A stretch of DNA of 64,000 nucleotides from Trichoplusia ni (lineage: Eukaryota > Arthropoda > Insecta > Lepidoptera > Noctuidae), in assembly GCF_003590095.1 (NCBI RefSeq), contig NC_039495.1, positions 3,395,589 through 3,459,588 of the forward strand. The letters are read 5' to 3'. This document shows positions 12,101 through 27,100 of the stretch, one piece after another. Made by a program: the position numbers and the translations under genes. Under the pieces are notes generated by a model. The model did not search any database, was not told where the DNA came from, and saw only the letters and a list, made by a program, of their open reading frames with translations. How positions within the stretch are numbered: position 1 is the first letter of the stretch; every line of letters starts with the position of its first letter.

Positions 12101-15100
12101 ATAAAATCAAAACTGTGCAAACACGATAAAAAGTTTTTTTAAACTTTAGTAAAATGACGATCGATCGACGTTTATGACGGGAAATCGGAAATTAGAACGA
12201 ACCCGAATAGATTTATGTGATAAACTGAAAAAGAAGATGTTTCAATCTTTTTCGAGATCATAAGGATATGCGATTTCAAGAAAGACAGCCGAACTAATAC
12301 AAAGAAAATTAAGAAAGGAAGACTCAGACATGCGTCTATAAGTAGTCGTGCGTAAGTATTAAGATCGCAAAACAAGCAGCAATACCAGGTGAAATCCGTT
12401 CACATCACTATCATAGCACATAACAGGAATATTATCTGTCCACACGACACAATATGATAGAAAAATAAACGGAGAACCATTTCAATTATTGCTTCCAACA
12501 CGCGAGTACGAACATTTGGTACGGTTCCCATGATCGCTTCCTTCGCCAACAAAAGAGGTTCTAATCCTATAAGATCTATAATTCCCGATATAAACATTGA
12601 AGGCACCTGCACTGGTTTATTGCTTATTTATTCCGGTTCTCAAGTAAGGATTAAGTTATAGCAAGCCCTCGAAGATTAAAGCTTAATGGAGGGAGGAATG
12701 GATTGATTTCTGAACGCGGTTACCGCCAAATCTCCGCTTAACTTGGCTTGGCCCGGCGTCATTACGTTCGATTTATTTATTATCTCTGGATTTGTGGATC
12801 TTTGTTTAATCTGTGGAGGTTTTAATTGAATTGAACAAATCCAATATCAAGCAGAAATACCTACGAGTAATTGTTTGCTATGAAAAATAATTTCAACAAA
12901 GTTTGAAACTAGATTGTTTGACAAGCCAATATAGAAGGGTTAATAAAAAACGTTTCATTATAAATTCACGTTCTAATCATGATCAACAAACTGAGGTTCG
13001 TTGTGATTAAAAATGTAACCAACATTCTCTTAAAACCAAATACAACGGAGTTACGATGTTGACACGTCAAAGATGAAATTTAAAAAAGTCAAATAAAGAT
13101 TGTGGACGCTTATCTCGTGTTTAATTAACATCTATGCACACTGGATTTACATAATTTCAAGGAAACATTCTCTCATATTATGTGTGCCCCTATGTATCAA
13201 TACGAGCCTATCGCAGACACCTGGTCCCATTTGCTTAGGCGTTGTTTGGTTTACATTTAACGAAAGTTTAAGCTAACACTGTCACACACAAATTATCAAC
13301 TAATTTACGTTCCCCGACGATTTCTGATGCCATAAAGAATCCCGACGGGCCTAAGCTTTTTACTGTTGGCTCAACATTTCGACAAACGTTCCTTACTTAA
13401 ATACGTAGACTAAGGAAACATGTGTCAACAAGCATTTGTTTGGACGCGGAGCCAATGAACGTTGATGTTTGAGATTTTGAAGTAGTTGCGGCTCGTTTAT
13501 AGGCGTTAGTTAGTGACCAATCGATCGTGTTGCGATTGGCCAGCGCCGGGGGGGCGGGGCGACCTTATCGCCGATCGGTGATACTGCACTCTGACGTCAC
13601 AGCATTGTCCGAGACATTGATGGAAGAAAATAACTGCCGATCGCAGATAACGAATCGCATTTGAATACAATTGATACATCTACACGTGGACGTTTGGATC
13701 GTCGTTTTAATGTCATATAACTTTTATATTTTTTACTGGTTTTAAATCGTGACTGATATCAGCCTCTGTACAAGCTACTTTATACCCTATTGGTAATCAA
13801 AACCGCGGATCAAGTCCCCTGTGCCAGTCCAATGAAACAACATCGTAAGAACTCGACAGGAATTCTTAATTCGCTAATCAATATTAAAACATCCCTTTAC
13901 AGTACAACCCCTTCGGAAATATGTCTTTGAAATATTCCCTTTAAAGGGTTGAACAGTAGCGGAGCGATCAATCAACATTTTGTCACAGATTTTGAAATAT
14001 GATAGTCATTCGCGAGTTATTTGTCGATCTTTGTGAGTGATGTACCGACTCGAAAAATGTTCAGGACAGATTCCCCATTCATCGTACAAAAGTGTTTTTC
14101 CCTTTACGACTTTCATGTAACAAATTTCTTCTTCGATGTCCCATAATTAAGCATCTATTTTCACATCAAGATTTTACAAATCTTGCTGAAAACACTTGAA
14201 GAAATGTCCAGGTATTTAAAATACTCCATTACCAAGATAGTTCACTATATGCACTATATTTCTAGAGTATCACAAAATAAACAAGTTAATAGAATCAAAG
14301 TTAACCCAAACGACATCGTACCCATCTAAAGGCATGCACACAATGTTTTAAAAGTTAAGCCACTAATTAATTCAAAGTTTCGCGGTAACGTACATCGGTT
14401 ACATTGGGAACATCAAATATTCAGTGTGTACACGCCTTATACTGAAGGCTTTTGGCCGAAGACAAAGATGCTTTTAAGCTTTTCCTTTAGAATAATGAAG
14501 GCATGGAGACGACGACTTCGAAAAATTTTAACCGAAAATTTTGTAGATTGGAAACTAATATTTGTTCTTAATTAATATTTGTTCAGTCGGTATTTAAATT
14601 AACAAATGAATCTATATCAATTTTAAAATGCCTACCAATATTACAGAAAACAAACTATTCAGATCATCTAGCTTTTCAGACAAAAAACAAAAAAAAGACT
14701 TTTCCTAAAAGCGACTCCACAGTTTTCTAACCTTAGCTAGGATGTCGTCACTTTCCAACTGTGTCATAGCTGTTTATTATGTATCAGTTTTAAAACCATC
14801 GTAAACATTAACTCGTGCAGGTACTTACGTTTTGTGGTACTTTCTAAACTTTGCCACACTTACTGGTACACTTAACTTTTTTCTACTTTAATCTACACAG
14901 GTACTTAGACGGACCACGTTTTAATGTGACAGTATTTTGTTTTTACTCGAGTGTAAATGGTTAAACTACGGAGTAATTTGACTAATTATACAATAAATAG
15001 ACAAATAAAACGAACAGTCTATATTTACATTATAAGGAAGTAAATTTTGTGAGAAGGAAATCTCAGAAACTACTAAACCGATTTTAATATTTTTATCAAT

Positions 15101-18100
15101 AGTAAGAATCGGTAATTGTGCTTCGTATAAACCAAAACTTACCTTTCAATGAACTACACAATTGCTAGTATTAAAAAGGATCAAAACTTAAAAAAATCAA
15201 ATAGTATAATGCAATCATATTTCTACAAAACATTTACCAAACAATTGAGAATCGTTTCACCTGTGACATCAAAGGACTTAGCCAATGAATTTCCAAAACC
15301 GAGCGACGCCGGGAGTCAGCACTAGTTATCTATATTCCCTTAGCGATACGCTTCAACAGACAAATACAAGCAATAGTAACTAAATCTTCTATTATAGTTT
15401 TGGCAAACGGTTTTGATACTTGAATAAAATGGTTTCTAAGTGTCACTGGTCAGACGCCATCTTGGTATTATTTTATAAAATGATAAAATTCATTTTATAT
15501 CCATTCTGTAGTTATTTTCTTTTCTAATTCTAATTAAAAAAATAATGCGAATGTATAGTGTCATCTTCGGTGCCAGTTACAGCATTGTCTACAATTACAA
15601 ATGCATGTCGCAACACTTTAAATAAGAAAGTAATAACAATAAAATGTAATTCCAAGAAAAACTATTTTCATAGTCCAAAGTCACGCTTCCAGCATTAAAA
15701 TCAGGACAAATGAACACAATCCCAATATCATTTGTACCTGGGAGCGAAGTTTAACACCTCAGGGGCTTAGCACTACCGATCAACGATTTAATTGGCGATA
15801 TATTAAATTGTAATTAAGGTGCAACCCTATTGTGCCTCGAGGCATCTCCCGACTGGTCGACCAACCGATCGAGAATCCTAAAACAGACATTCAACCAGTT
15901 GCACAACAAGTTGTACAACTAGTCGATCGTTTAGAACAAAAGTTTCACGTAGTTGCTCGATTAGTTTGAAACTTAATCGCTAATTGTAAGTTCAGGTAAC
16001 AATATGGTGTTGATAGTTTTATTGTACTCGGTTTTGGATTTCATAACTTTGTGTGAATAGTAATTGGTGTATTATAATTTTCATTTTGAAAATGCTAGGT
16101 GATTATTTTTCCCTTAAACAGAAGGTAGAAGAATAGAATATTATCATATAATAATAATATCCTGGGACAACTCACACACGGTTATCTGATCCCAAGCTAA
16201 GCAGAGCTTGTGTTATGGTAACCAGACAACTGATAAACTTACTTATATATTTCTAAATGTAACATATTATAGATAAATTACACCCAGACACCAGAACAAA
16301 TGATCATGCTCATCACACAACATTTGTCCTGGGCGGGAATCGAACCCACGACCTGCGGTATAGCAGTCAGGGTCACTAACCACTAGACCAACAGGCCCGT
16401 CATATCATGAAAAGTTATTTAGCAAAGAAAAATTAAGATATTTTCAAATCTGGATATTTATATCGCATTAAACTACGTATAAACTGTTTATCGTAAGGGT
16501 GCAAATCCCCAAACAGCAGTAAACAAAAAACCAAATCTTAAACTCAATATAGTTCGCAATAACTTTCCCCAAGCTTAACAGGAACTAAAGGCAAGGCCAC
16601 CCCAAATGGACATAAAATAATACCAATAAATGGCGCAGGTACCGGCTTATCTTACACCCGTAAGATACCGACCCAATCTCAATAAATTTATTAAAGGAAT
16701 ATTGCCAATAGAGACCCAGCACATTCTATTAATTAAAATACTTAATTAATTCACCTGGATATTGTTTTAATCAATTCACTTTCGCAATTTATTGGGGTAT
16801 ATCGAAGTGTGAGACATCTTGTTGTAATTAAAAGCTTTAGATTAGGAACGGGTTATCTATGGTTTGCGATCCTATTATACAGTCTAAGATGTTTTAATGA
16901 CCAAAAAGTTTCACCATTTGCCGATAGGCATTTTTTTTCTACATTTTCTTTACTAAGTTATCTTAATGAAACAAGGTTTTACGATAAGGAAAATACTAAT
17001 AATATCTTAAGTCTGCTTTTATAATGGATTTTTCCGAAATTTCTTCTTGGAATTTCCGTTTGGTTTCCCCAAGTGTTGACACTTTCGTAACGGTTTACTT
17101 TCTTTGTTGCAGCATGCTCCGCGCCCTAGACCTGGGCGGTGGTGAGCGGTCCCTGGAGCGCAAGCCGGAGCTGCGCTCGCCGAGCACGGCGCCCTCCCTC
17201 AGAGACAACTCCGTCGAGCGCGAGCGCAGCGCAGAGCGGAGAGACACAGGTACGTCACTAGTTGTTCTGCAACTACTGGACTTAGTGGAAGTGAAGAGAT
17301 AAAACAAGTACTCTTGCTCTCAGTTCACTCAGTCTGGTAGCGTAGTAGTCCGAGCTGAGAATGCGGCCCGAAACATGACGTCACTCCATTGAATGACGAT
17401 AATCTCTGTCTCCACCATGACGTCACCTCGGGCCGGATGCTTCGCCCGTGTAGTCGTCGTCAACCGACCCTTGGATATCGATCGCGACATGTGCACGTTC
17501 GATGTTTCAAACCTTGTGTATGTCCGTAGCTAGTTCGTGTTCGCTTCACTTTTCTGTCCGCATAAAAAAAACCACAACAATTCGCAAAAAAACGCGCGGA
17601 GTACGAGGAATATCCAGTTCCCACCACCTCAGCCATGCCGCTCACGGACGCGCGTAATCGTTTCAAACTTAGGCTTTAGAATTCGGAGCATGCCATGATG
17701 CCGACATGAGAGACGCCGCGCGCGCATTAAACATTCGTACGTCGTTGCCGAATGATTGCGACGCTTACGAGCGTGCGTGCTAGCCTGGACCCCTCCCGCG
17801 CCCCCTCCGCCGGCCCCGCCCTCCCCTCCTCGTGTTCCCGCGTAACCGTGCTCTCACCGCAGGTGGCGAGGAGTGGCCCAGCACGCCGCCGCCGCTCAAC
17901 AACAACACCACGCACCACAACAACAACGGGCCCACGCCGCTGCCGCTGCCGCCGCCGAGCCCCTTCCGCTTCGAGGAGCACCGCACGTACAGGTTCGCGG
18001 AGGACATGGGCCCGCTGCCGCCCGGCGCGCTGGTCGGCCGCCTCGGCGACTCCCTCATCCCCAAGGGCGACCCCATGGAGGCGCGGCTGCAGGAGATGCT

Positions 18101-21100
18101 GCGCTACAACATCGACAAATACGCGAACACCAACCTGGACACACTGCACATCAGCCGGAGGGTCCGCGAGCTGCTGTCTGTGCACAACATCGGACAGAGA
18201 CTGTTCGCCAAGTACGTGCTGGGGCTGTCGCAAGGCACGGTGTCCGAGCTGCTGTCCAAGCCCAAGCCCTGGGACAAGCTGACGGAGAAGGGCCGCGACT
18301 CCTACCGCAAGATGCACGCGTGGGCCTGCGACGAGGCCGCCATCATGCTGCTCAAATCACTGATTCCTAAAAAAGGTACTTTACTATTACACGTTCACGT
18401 CTGTCTAGTTGTATGCGGGGTTGTGTTACGTGTCACATTATAACGACTGCCGTCAAGTTGCTACTATCGCGTTTTTCGGATAAGTGCGAATACTCCTGAT
18501 AAACTGAAAACCTAGTTTGAAAAGCCTACTGTCGTATGGCAAGAAGTAAATCATTGGTATTCGCACTCGCATGTTCAAGCTGAAACGAGCCAAATGTGAT
18601 CAAAGCAACAATAAATCATGAGCGGCGTACATCACCATTAAGACATATTTGCACTAAACGACAAAATTATCTAATCACATTTGGTGCGTCAAGCTGTGAT
18701 CATCAATTCCTTTAACACGAATCATCTGAACCGTTTGACACGTCGGTTATCTTGGCTTGTCAAGTTTACCTGACAATACAGCTCATCAATCACGGCAGCA
18801 CTCGCCTAACGTTTACAAAAGATGTTTACATTCGCCGCGCCAATCACGAAACTGATCAAACGTTGCTCTCTGCCTGATCACCGCGAAACCGTTGGACAAT
18901 TCAAATTTGGAATATTAATTTTAGGTTTAGAACGCACTCGAAGCTTCTGCATAGTTCCGCACTCTTTTGTTTTTAACACTATTATTTTGATTTTTTTTTG
19001 TTTTTTTCCTTTACACCTGTCCTGTAATCCCTTCTCCGAGCTCCTTGTTTCCTTCCGCGTGCGGATGTTTTAGGAACTTCCCAAACGAGAGAGTTATCAA
19101 CTAAACTATTTTTGATATGATTTAAACTGCCAAAATTACTGTTGTGTCTTTCAGCTTGTCATTCAAGTTCTTGATGTTTACTGTCCATGTTTACGAGCGG
19201 CAGCATTATCCAATTTATTTTATAATAGGTGTTTAGTTTATTCGAAGCTACTTATCTCAAAGTAAGTCCATTCGTTACATAAATTTGTAAGGAAATGGAA
19301 AAGCGGAGCGGACACGCACTCGGTGCTCACTACGAACTAACCGCACGGCGATAGCGTTCAGCTACAGCATAGCAACTGCAACTGTCAACTCCTGGCTTTG
19401 TGTAGTTGCATGGCAAAGTTTAACATTATACGGTACACTATGTACTCTACCTGTAGAAAGATTTAACATTACTTAGAACTACTAATAAAAATACTAATAC
19501 ATTCGTGACAGAATAAAGACTAACATTCCAATTTCCATCTCCAAAAACGTGTCGACTTCAACAAGTATAAAACAGATACGTAATACGGACGGTACAGAAT
19601 TCCGAATTAAAAAGAACGTACTCATTGTAAGGCTGTGTACACATTAACGACAATGCACGACAATGTATAAATCTGCGAAAACAATGGACTCTTGTGTATT
19701 AGCCTTTGTCCCCATCGATAGGGATGAGCTCAAATAGATTGAATTTCAGATAATTCCCGGAAAGGTTACGGTTTTCTTATTTCGCTGCGATGATATGCGG
19801 TTTTCGTTTTCCTATTTCGGTTATTGCTGATTGGTGTTTTGGCTGCGTTTATGGGGTTATTATGCAAGATTTAGGATGCATTTCCCCTTTTTACCGGATC
19901 CCATTTGTTCCGTGCTCGCAAAAAATTCTCGAAGAGGATTTTCTGTCGCATTAATCGTATCAATTGTTTTTTTCTTTGCGATTTGAACGTATTACACTTT
20001 TGTATTCAGTTTCGTACTTTAAATTTTCGCTCATCAGTTACTGCAACTTACTTTTGTCAAATCTTTTCTTAATTTCCACACTTTTGCCTTTCATTACTTG
20101 AACCGTAAAGTGGTCTTGATATAAATGTTAAAAATCGTTTCATTCATCAATAAATGATGTAATGTGGTCCGTGCACCGTAATGGGCGGTAATACCGGCTC
20201 GTTGGTCACGCCACGTTCGCAATCAATCCGCGACTCGTGGGAAGATGGTGCGATGGGTTCTTACTGCTGCCCATTATCAGTAGTCTAACTTGTGTCATTA
20301 TGACGTTATGTTGACAGCCGTGACGTTAAATTAATGAAAACTCCTTAGTCAAATCTTGTGGAACAACGAGTCGAACTTTGATTTAGTTGAAATTTTGTGA
20401 AAAAAGCTTTTAAAAATGGGAAAAGTTTCCAATATCAGTTTGATTTTTCTCATGTTTCGTATTAATTGGTCATCTAAGGCAGTTGGTTTTAACGACATAG
20501 ATATTTTTGGTACAGCCATGTTTTGGACATCCATTGACGTTTTTCTAGTAAATGGTGAATCACGTAATGTTTTCGTTTGCTAGCTATTTATATTTCATAC
20601 TGTTTGTCCGTCGCCATGCCCTAGAAAGCGTATAAGTACATCAGTTACATAAGTGGTGAGTAGGAGCGTATCATTTCGCGTATTATGGGTGTCGGCCATT
20701 TCCCAGTTCTCACGATACACATGCATAATGTCCGTCTGTCCGTCCGTTGCGAAACAATTGTTGTTCGACTTTCACACGCGACAATACAGGGTGTTGACTA
20801 GGAGTCGTCTACAGAGAGCTGAAGTTTCGGAGAAAAATTAGGAAGAAAATCAAAAATAGTGAAGTAATAAAATACATTTTAAAAATTGATTCAATCGTTC
20901 AGTTGTTACATTCTAGTATTAACAATCTTGATTATGTTGTACATCATAATTTTAATGTAAATAAATGCATACATATCTACGCTCAATTTAATCACGTTTT
21001 AATGCTCAACACCGAGAAAATGCCTCCACATATTCTAGTAATATCATCGAAAAAACTCTCAATTAATTAGTTATCCAGCTTGCATCAGTAGTTAGTCAGT

Positions 21101-24100
21101 TATACTCGCTTTTACATACACTTACTCAGAACTCGAACGTACATAAAAATAATTGGATAAACGACGCACGCGCCGCAACAATGGCGGATCAATTAAAACC
21201 GGCAACAATAACTTCCCGCCCTACGAATAGTGATGAAAAACCGTAAAACGCCGTAAAACCGTACTTATCTGGAATAGCAATAAATCATCAATATTTTTGC
21301 ACTATTGTCTATGGCTTTTGGAGCAGTGATAATGGACCGAAGTTTAATAACGGAAATAAATTATATTAATGTTCAATCAGAGGCGTACTTACGGTAATGA
21401 CCAATGGACGTTTTTGCTGAGGGTCTTTATTTCTTGGCCAGTCCATCATAAACTTTCCTATAACATTCTTTAATTGGACATTTTATGTCGGGACATAAAT
21501 CAACTGGGTTTCATATTTATTATATTATTGATCAGATAACCACATGAAGTATATAATGCTTTACAACTTTGCTATTAATCATTATTTTAGCGGATTACTG
21601 TACAATTAATTCTGAATAAAATGCATAACATAATATTTAGACTAACAGAACAGACGGTAACACGGTATTACAGGTAACTAGTGTTGTACAAATTTTACGG
21701 TTTCATTCTAGTAGGTAAATGTCGTGACTGAATTCAATTTTCGTTTCGCGAACAGAACAAATAAATCGGTAAACTATCGTCGTATATCGAGTTAACACGA
21801 GACAATAATATTATTTTATTTTTCACGGCCACTAAACTTCGATGTTGGCAACATTATTTATTCATATAATCCTTCATTCCAATTAAGTTTTATAATGGTG
21901 GTCGTAATTATTGCTCTTATTACTTGTACGGTTCAGTGACGAAATAAACTAGCAGACGTCTCGTTAACGATCACTAAAATCGATTTAAAAGCTTATTGGT
22001 TGGGATCTGTATCATGTTTCATAGACAGTAAATCAACACGCTGCAGTTTCACGTCATTAAATCAATGCACGCTATACAGTTTTTTCAACTCATTAAGACG
22101 TTAAACTTCAACACTTAAACCATGGATATCTGTGAATTATTAAAAAATATAAATATAGGGAATTTTCAATTTCACAAAAGTTCCAACTTTGCTAATATGC
22201 GAACAAAAAACCGTAACTCAAACAACCGATAACATGCGACACTAATTAACCCGTCCCTCTTAATGTCAAAAATCAAGAGCACCAACATTCCGAAAAGGCA
22301 TTTGAAAATAGACCACAACTTAATGTTCGGATACACGCAGAGAATTTCGACAGCCCACCAATATTTAGACGAAGTTCGGCTCTCAAAAGCGTTTCAAGCG
22401 TAGCGTGAAAATCTATTTTCAATGGGCACTATCGGCCGGCACAGGACACCCGCCAAAGGCTTTATGCCCGAAGTTAAGCGTCCTCGATGCTCCTACACTG
22501 TAAACTCCCCTTGTAGAGCTCTTAGTTTAACGCTAAGCAAATTTTAATATTCAATTGTGCTTTTGCATGTTCGGGATTTGTTTTACAATAGTCATTCTAA
22601 AAGTTTTTCAAGTAGTTTGGATTTACTTTTGTCGTAACCCATCCGGGAATTGTTAGAATCACCTAAATTTAGATTAATCGATGATCAAACAAATAAGTAG
22701 ATTCAATTCGTATGTTTAAAATTGTTGGTAGTCAGGCGTGTATTGTGTTGTCTGAAGTTAAGTCATTACACGCCTACATCTTACCCAATAACCATTAAGC
22801 TGAAATCTGAACTTTCCTCTCATACAAACGTATCGCTAATAAGTTATCGATGTAGCACGTGCGGCCCGCACGGGGGGCTGTCAAAGGCGTTTAAAACTGA
22901 ACGGAGTTGGGAACTCGGCAAGTGTATTAGCCGCGCGGCTAATGCGCTCGGACAGCGCATCGAGCGCGCACTGACACTACTCGCCGGTCGCCGCGTCTTC
23001 CAGAGACAAACTTTACACCGAACACTTCTCACAATTTGAATAACTTCTATTTTTAAACTGAATTTACCGTTCCAAAAGTTTGAATTAAATACTCTTTCGA
23101 TTGGAATTCTGCAATGACAGATAAAATATTAAAAAGAAGTTAATTTTTCCTGCCTGCCAGTTTGTCATTTTGCCAAGTTTTGTTTGAGATTTCTTAATAT
23201 ATTTCAAGTTTTATTCGATAGTAATTCGTACAGCAACAAATAACAAAAAAGATTAGTCAAAATGTCACAATAATAACCGTTTTCCTGTACAGAGATAAAT
23301 AATGTACAAAATTGATGGGATTGCTATAAAACGGTATGTGCTGACAGATTACTGTGAATATTATTTGACAATTAGACAGATAACTAATTGATAAAGTAGC
23401 GCTTAGCAAATGATGTGCCCTGTATTATATTTCATCGTAGGAAACTATTAGAAGGGCAAATCGATTGCTCTATAACATATCATGAGAGGGGGCGTAGCAG
23501 CCGAAAGTAGCGAACGATACCATAACACATAAATCATAAACTTTGAAACATGAAAATTCGTGTTGATAATCACATAATAATTACCGACCCGATAAAACCC
23601 TCCGGGAATCGAATGCGGATCAAAAGGGATTGGCTGATAATGAGAATAAAATTGGCGACATACTTGTTCATAAATATCAATTTAAATTTAAACTTCTTCT
23701 TGTTTATTTTAGTTTCGATAAATCGGTTTATTAGCGTTCTACCAAACAAAGAACGACTCGAGACAGACACGATATGGTAGCGCCATCTCGTAGCGAGTGG
23801 CGAAACTAAAACATGTGTTAACTAAGAAAACTACTGGCTTTAGCGCTCATAACACATATTAAGCCAAATGCTTCTTACAAACACTTATGAAATTACGATG
23901 ACTGAGACTAACATTTAATTTACGACGCAATTATCGCTAAAGTATTACTACAAAGGACATTTCCAGCAAAAACTTTTGCGACGGCCACTTAGAAAGCACC
24001 TTTGAAAAACTAAATGCTCGTTTAAGAGCGTTTAAGCAGAAATAACTCGGAAAAAAGGATGATGGAAAAAAAGCGTGGAATGCACGCAACAATGTGTACG

Positions 24101-27100
24101 TAACGCCATCTGTTGCCGAGTAGCGTAAAGCTAGCGTAGAGGTCAAGAAATTATTTCGCGAAGAATGCCCGTCGTTCCGCGGCCGCTTTGATGGCTTCCG
24201 ACGAAGCAATCAGACCTCTTTACGGGCATATTTATGATTATAATACCGTGTCTCATTATATACTTTATGATTTTATACCTAAACGACTGTCCACGATAAT
24301 AATACCTAAGTAATTGTTACGGCTGAACGCGTAAACGACTTGACAGCCGACGCTAATGTCTAGCTGTCTTTGTCTAACATCGGAACCAATTGTACAGAAT
24401 ACTCATAATACCAGACATATACTTAATAGGCGAGCTGTTCTTTTATCATAATTAATTACATTATACAGGCAAAGTTCCTTTTTATATCAAACAAATATTA
24501 TTTCGTTAGTTAATTGTTTAATTATACCTCATAATTGTTATAATTAGAAATTCAATTACGGAATAAACATTCTTTAAATTTGTATGAAAAAGTCTTTATG
24601 TGAATATCTGAAATCATAATTATTATTTCATTGGCTGCGTAATCAGATTAAAAAAACTGATGACATTTTTGACATTACCTCAAAACACATCCAAAGTACC
24701 TACATAATTAAGAGCAGACTAAGGGAAAATGTCATGCAGCCAGTAATGTCAAAATGTGCACATAAATCCATAAATAGAAAGTATTTAGTAGAAATTGTCG
24801 AAACTATTAAAATCCAACGCAAGTACATTCAAACACTTCACACAATTTACTCGTATAATGCGGTCTTCATAGTCCTTAACACAATTAGCTTTTAATAGCC
24901 GAACTAAAATAAGATGGCGCTAAATTATTGCAATCAAGAGCTCTTGTTGTATAGCGTTCCGTTGCAATAATTCTGTTGCGTTTTACATCTGAACAGACAA
25001 ATATATTTTAATGTATATCAGTTGACAAACGGGAATTAACGTGAGATATATTGGGGATAACTATTTTCATCTAGTGATGTTACAAAGGCGTTTTACAAGA
25101 GCTTATTATATCGCCTGTCATAATGTTTGTGGAAATTAATTGATAGGATCCATTCGAACACGTGACTTTATTCAGTCGCTGTTTATTGATACACAGTGTT
25201 CATTAAACATCAGGCTATTAGTTAAACGAAGGCGCCATATATAGTTTATAGTAATGTTGGTGTTGAGACGAATTTGTCGTAGTATTTCCAAAGTATCTGA
25301 TATACTATACATACAAATTGTTGCTAGCGAAGATTGGTGATCTCATTACTCACATCAAGCATAAAAAAGAGTTAAAAAAATCTATACAGATTATCCAAAA
25401 AAAAGGGTCTTAATTCGCCAACAAAACATTAAAAAAGGGCATTCTCGTTCGTCAAGCAAGCTACCGAAGCGCGGGTAATTATTTTAATAAAGCCGCGGTC
25501 TCACCGGCGGTCGTAAACACGTCGCGCGACCGTCGCTACGTCAACGCCCACCGTTCACTTTCAAACATTTCGATTTTCGCGCAAATGTGATCGAGAATGC
25601 ACCCGAAGCCGTTGTTGTTCGAAAATAATGATGCGGTCGGCCTGGATTGATGAGTGAGCGCGAACCGACGCCTGCATCTTTGTTCACCGTTTGATCGATC
25701 TTTACAATGTTGAGCGTATTTATCGTTTCAGTTCTTAACGCTGACTTATGCCCAGATTCTTGTACTTTGTCCAAGTTATTCCATTGCATCAGATCACCTG
25801 AGTTTCAGAAGATAGTGGAGTAGATTTAACTCTTCCGCATAACAGACTAGTTAAGACAGCAAACACAATATATTGCAGCTCAACAGCGTTATTACAACAA
25901 CCCTCAAGTTAGTAAATTTCAGTAGAAATCATACAAGCGTTTTCCAGAAATATCAAAACCGTTGCTCGCCAAATCGCGGGCGCCATCTTGTTCACCGCTT
26001 TCTTAACAGTTTAATAGGAAATTAAGTGCATCCTGACGTATTATTCGTCGTAATTAATTACACACGTTTCCTTAGCATACCCCAGTTATATATCAGGGAT
26101 CTGTCTCACAAGATGGGTTGTTTAAACTGTCAGTTCGGACGCGATTTGTGACCGACCATTTTACATCTTTGCTCCCCGTCTTGCATAATTAGTAAGGATT
26201 AATGTGCAGCTATGAATGACTCGTCATTGTGCCGCGAAATAGTTTTAATCCAACACACTCGCAAATTAAATCAAGCTCTAGATTTATCTATATAAGCCGC
26301 GCGATTTATGATCGTGTGCCATAAAAATATTTCCAGATATTAAAAAAATGTGGCTGTATTCTTGAAATGTCATTTTGACAGATCTCCTGTCAAACTAAAG
26401 CGATTTGGTGTGTAGTGAAAAGTTTCCGAGAGGATTGCCAAGATCACATTATGAACTTTTGTCTCTTACCTATTTTTAATGCACCGTGTTTCCGCTCTCG
26501 CGATGCCAAACGTTTTTACTGCAAAACTGTCAGATTATTTGAGGTGTGCTTATTCCTGGAAGTTGTGACTAAGGTCGTTCATGTCACATTATATTTTCCC
26601 CGCGTCATTACAACGATCGTTTGCTCCATAAGACGTGATAAACATGGGATTGCTTCTATATGACGGTGTTCAGGTTTCAATCGTCAGTTACTAAAATCGT
26701 GGCCGCTGTACCGTGACAATGTTTTGTAAGCGGTAGAATTTCCACAAATCTTCTATAGTTATGGGGTATAGAGTTGCCATCGATCTTTTTTTTTCAATTT
26801 TCACGCAACAAAAGCCCTCTCTGGTTAGCGCGTGTTTGCGTGCCGCGGCGCAATCAATCGCCGCTACAATCAATAAAACAACTGTGCGAAATCAATGCAT
26901 TAATACCTGCCATTATTGCGGTACACGTGAAAAATCGTTAGTTTTGTCACGGCATGTTGTTTTTTGTTTCATATCATTTATACAGAACACACGCTGCCCA
27001 CTTTTGAAGATGGCGGCAAATTATTTAAATTAGCTTCCATTATTTGATCATCAATCGCGTATGTTTAAAATTCGAACAGCATTAAATTTGTCATCAATCA

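Larger units (their letters stand above)
9178..17112 (+). other. cut intron (7.9 kb)
   Basis: Intron between the coiled-coil exon and the exon at 17113. It holds a GC-rich promoter-like island (about 13440-13640), one GCCATCTT motif (15456-15463), a fragment of an interspersed repeat (about 15040-15115) and a SINE on the - strand (16161-16400). Between 11400 and 12000 the - strand has short broken reading frames that I cannot assign. I see no additional cut exon. Confidence 0.7.

Noticed and set aside
16321..16395. Genuine tRNA gene
   Set aside because: A and B boxes are present, but the element continues into a SINE body, and the cloverleaf is imperfect.
17832..17862. In-frame extension of the CUT repeat 1 exon into the upstream intron as an alternative start
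   Set aside because: The first codon is GTG, not ATG, and the stretch ends in a clean splice acceptor (ctctcaccgcag). It is intronic.
17727..18317. 196-codon open frame on the - strand over cut exon 17863-18375
   Set aside because: Shadow of the GC-rich cut exon; repetitive Arg/Val/Gln composition and no family match.
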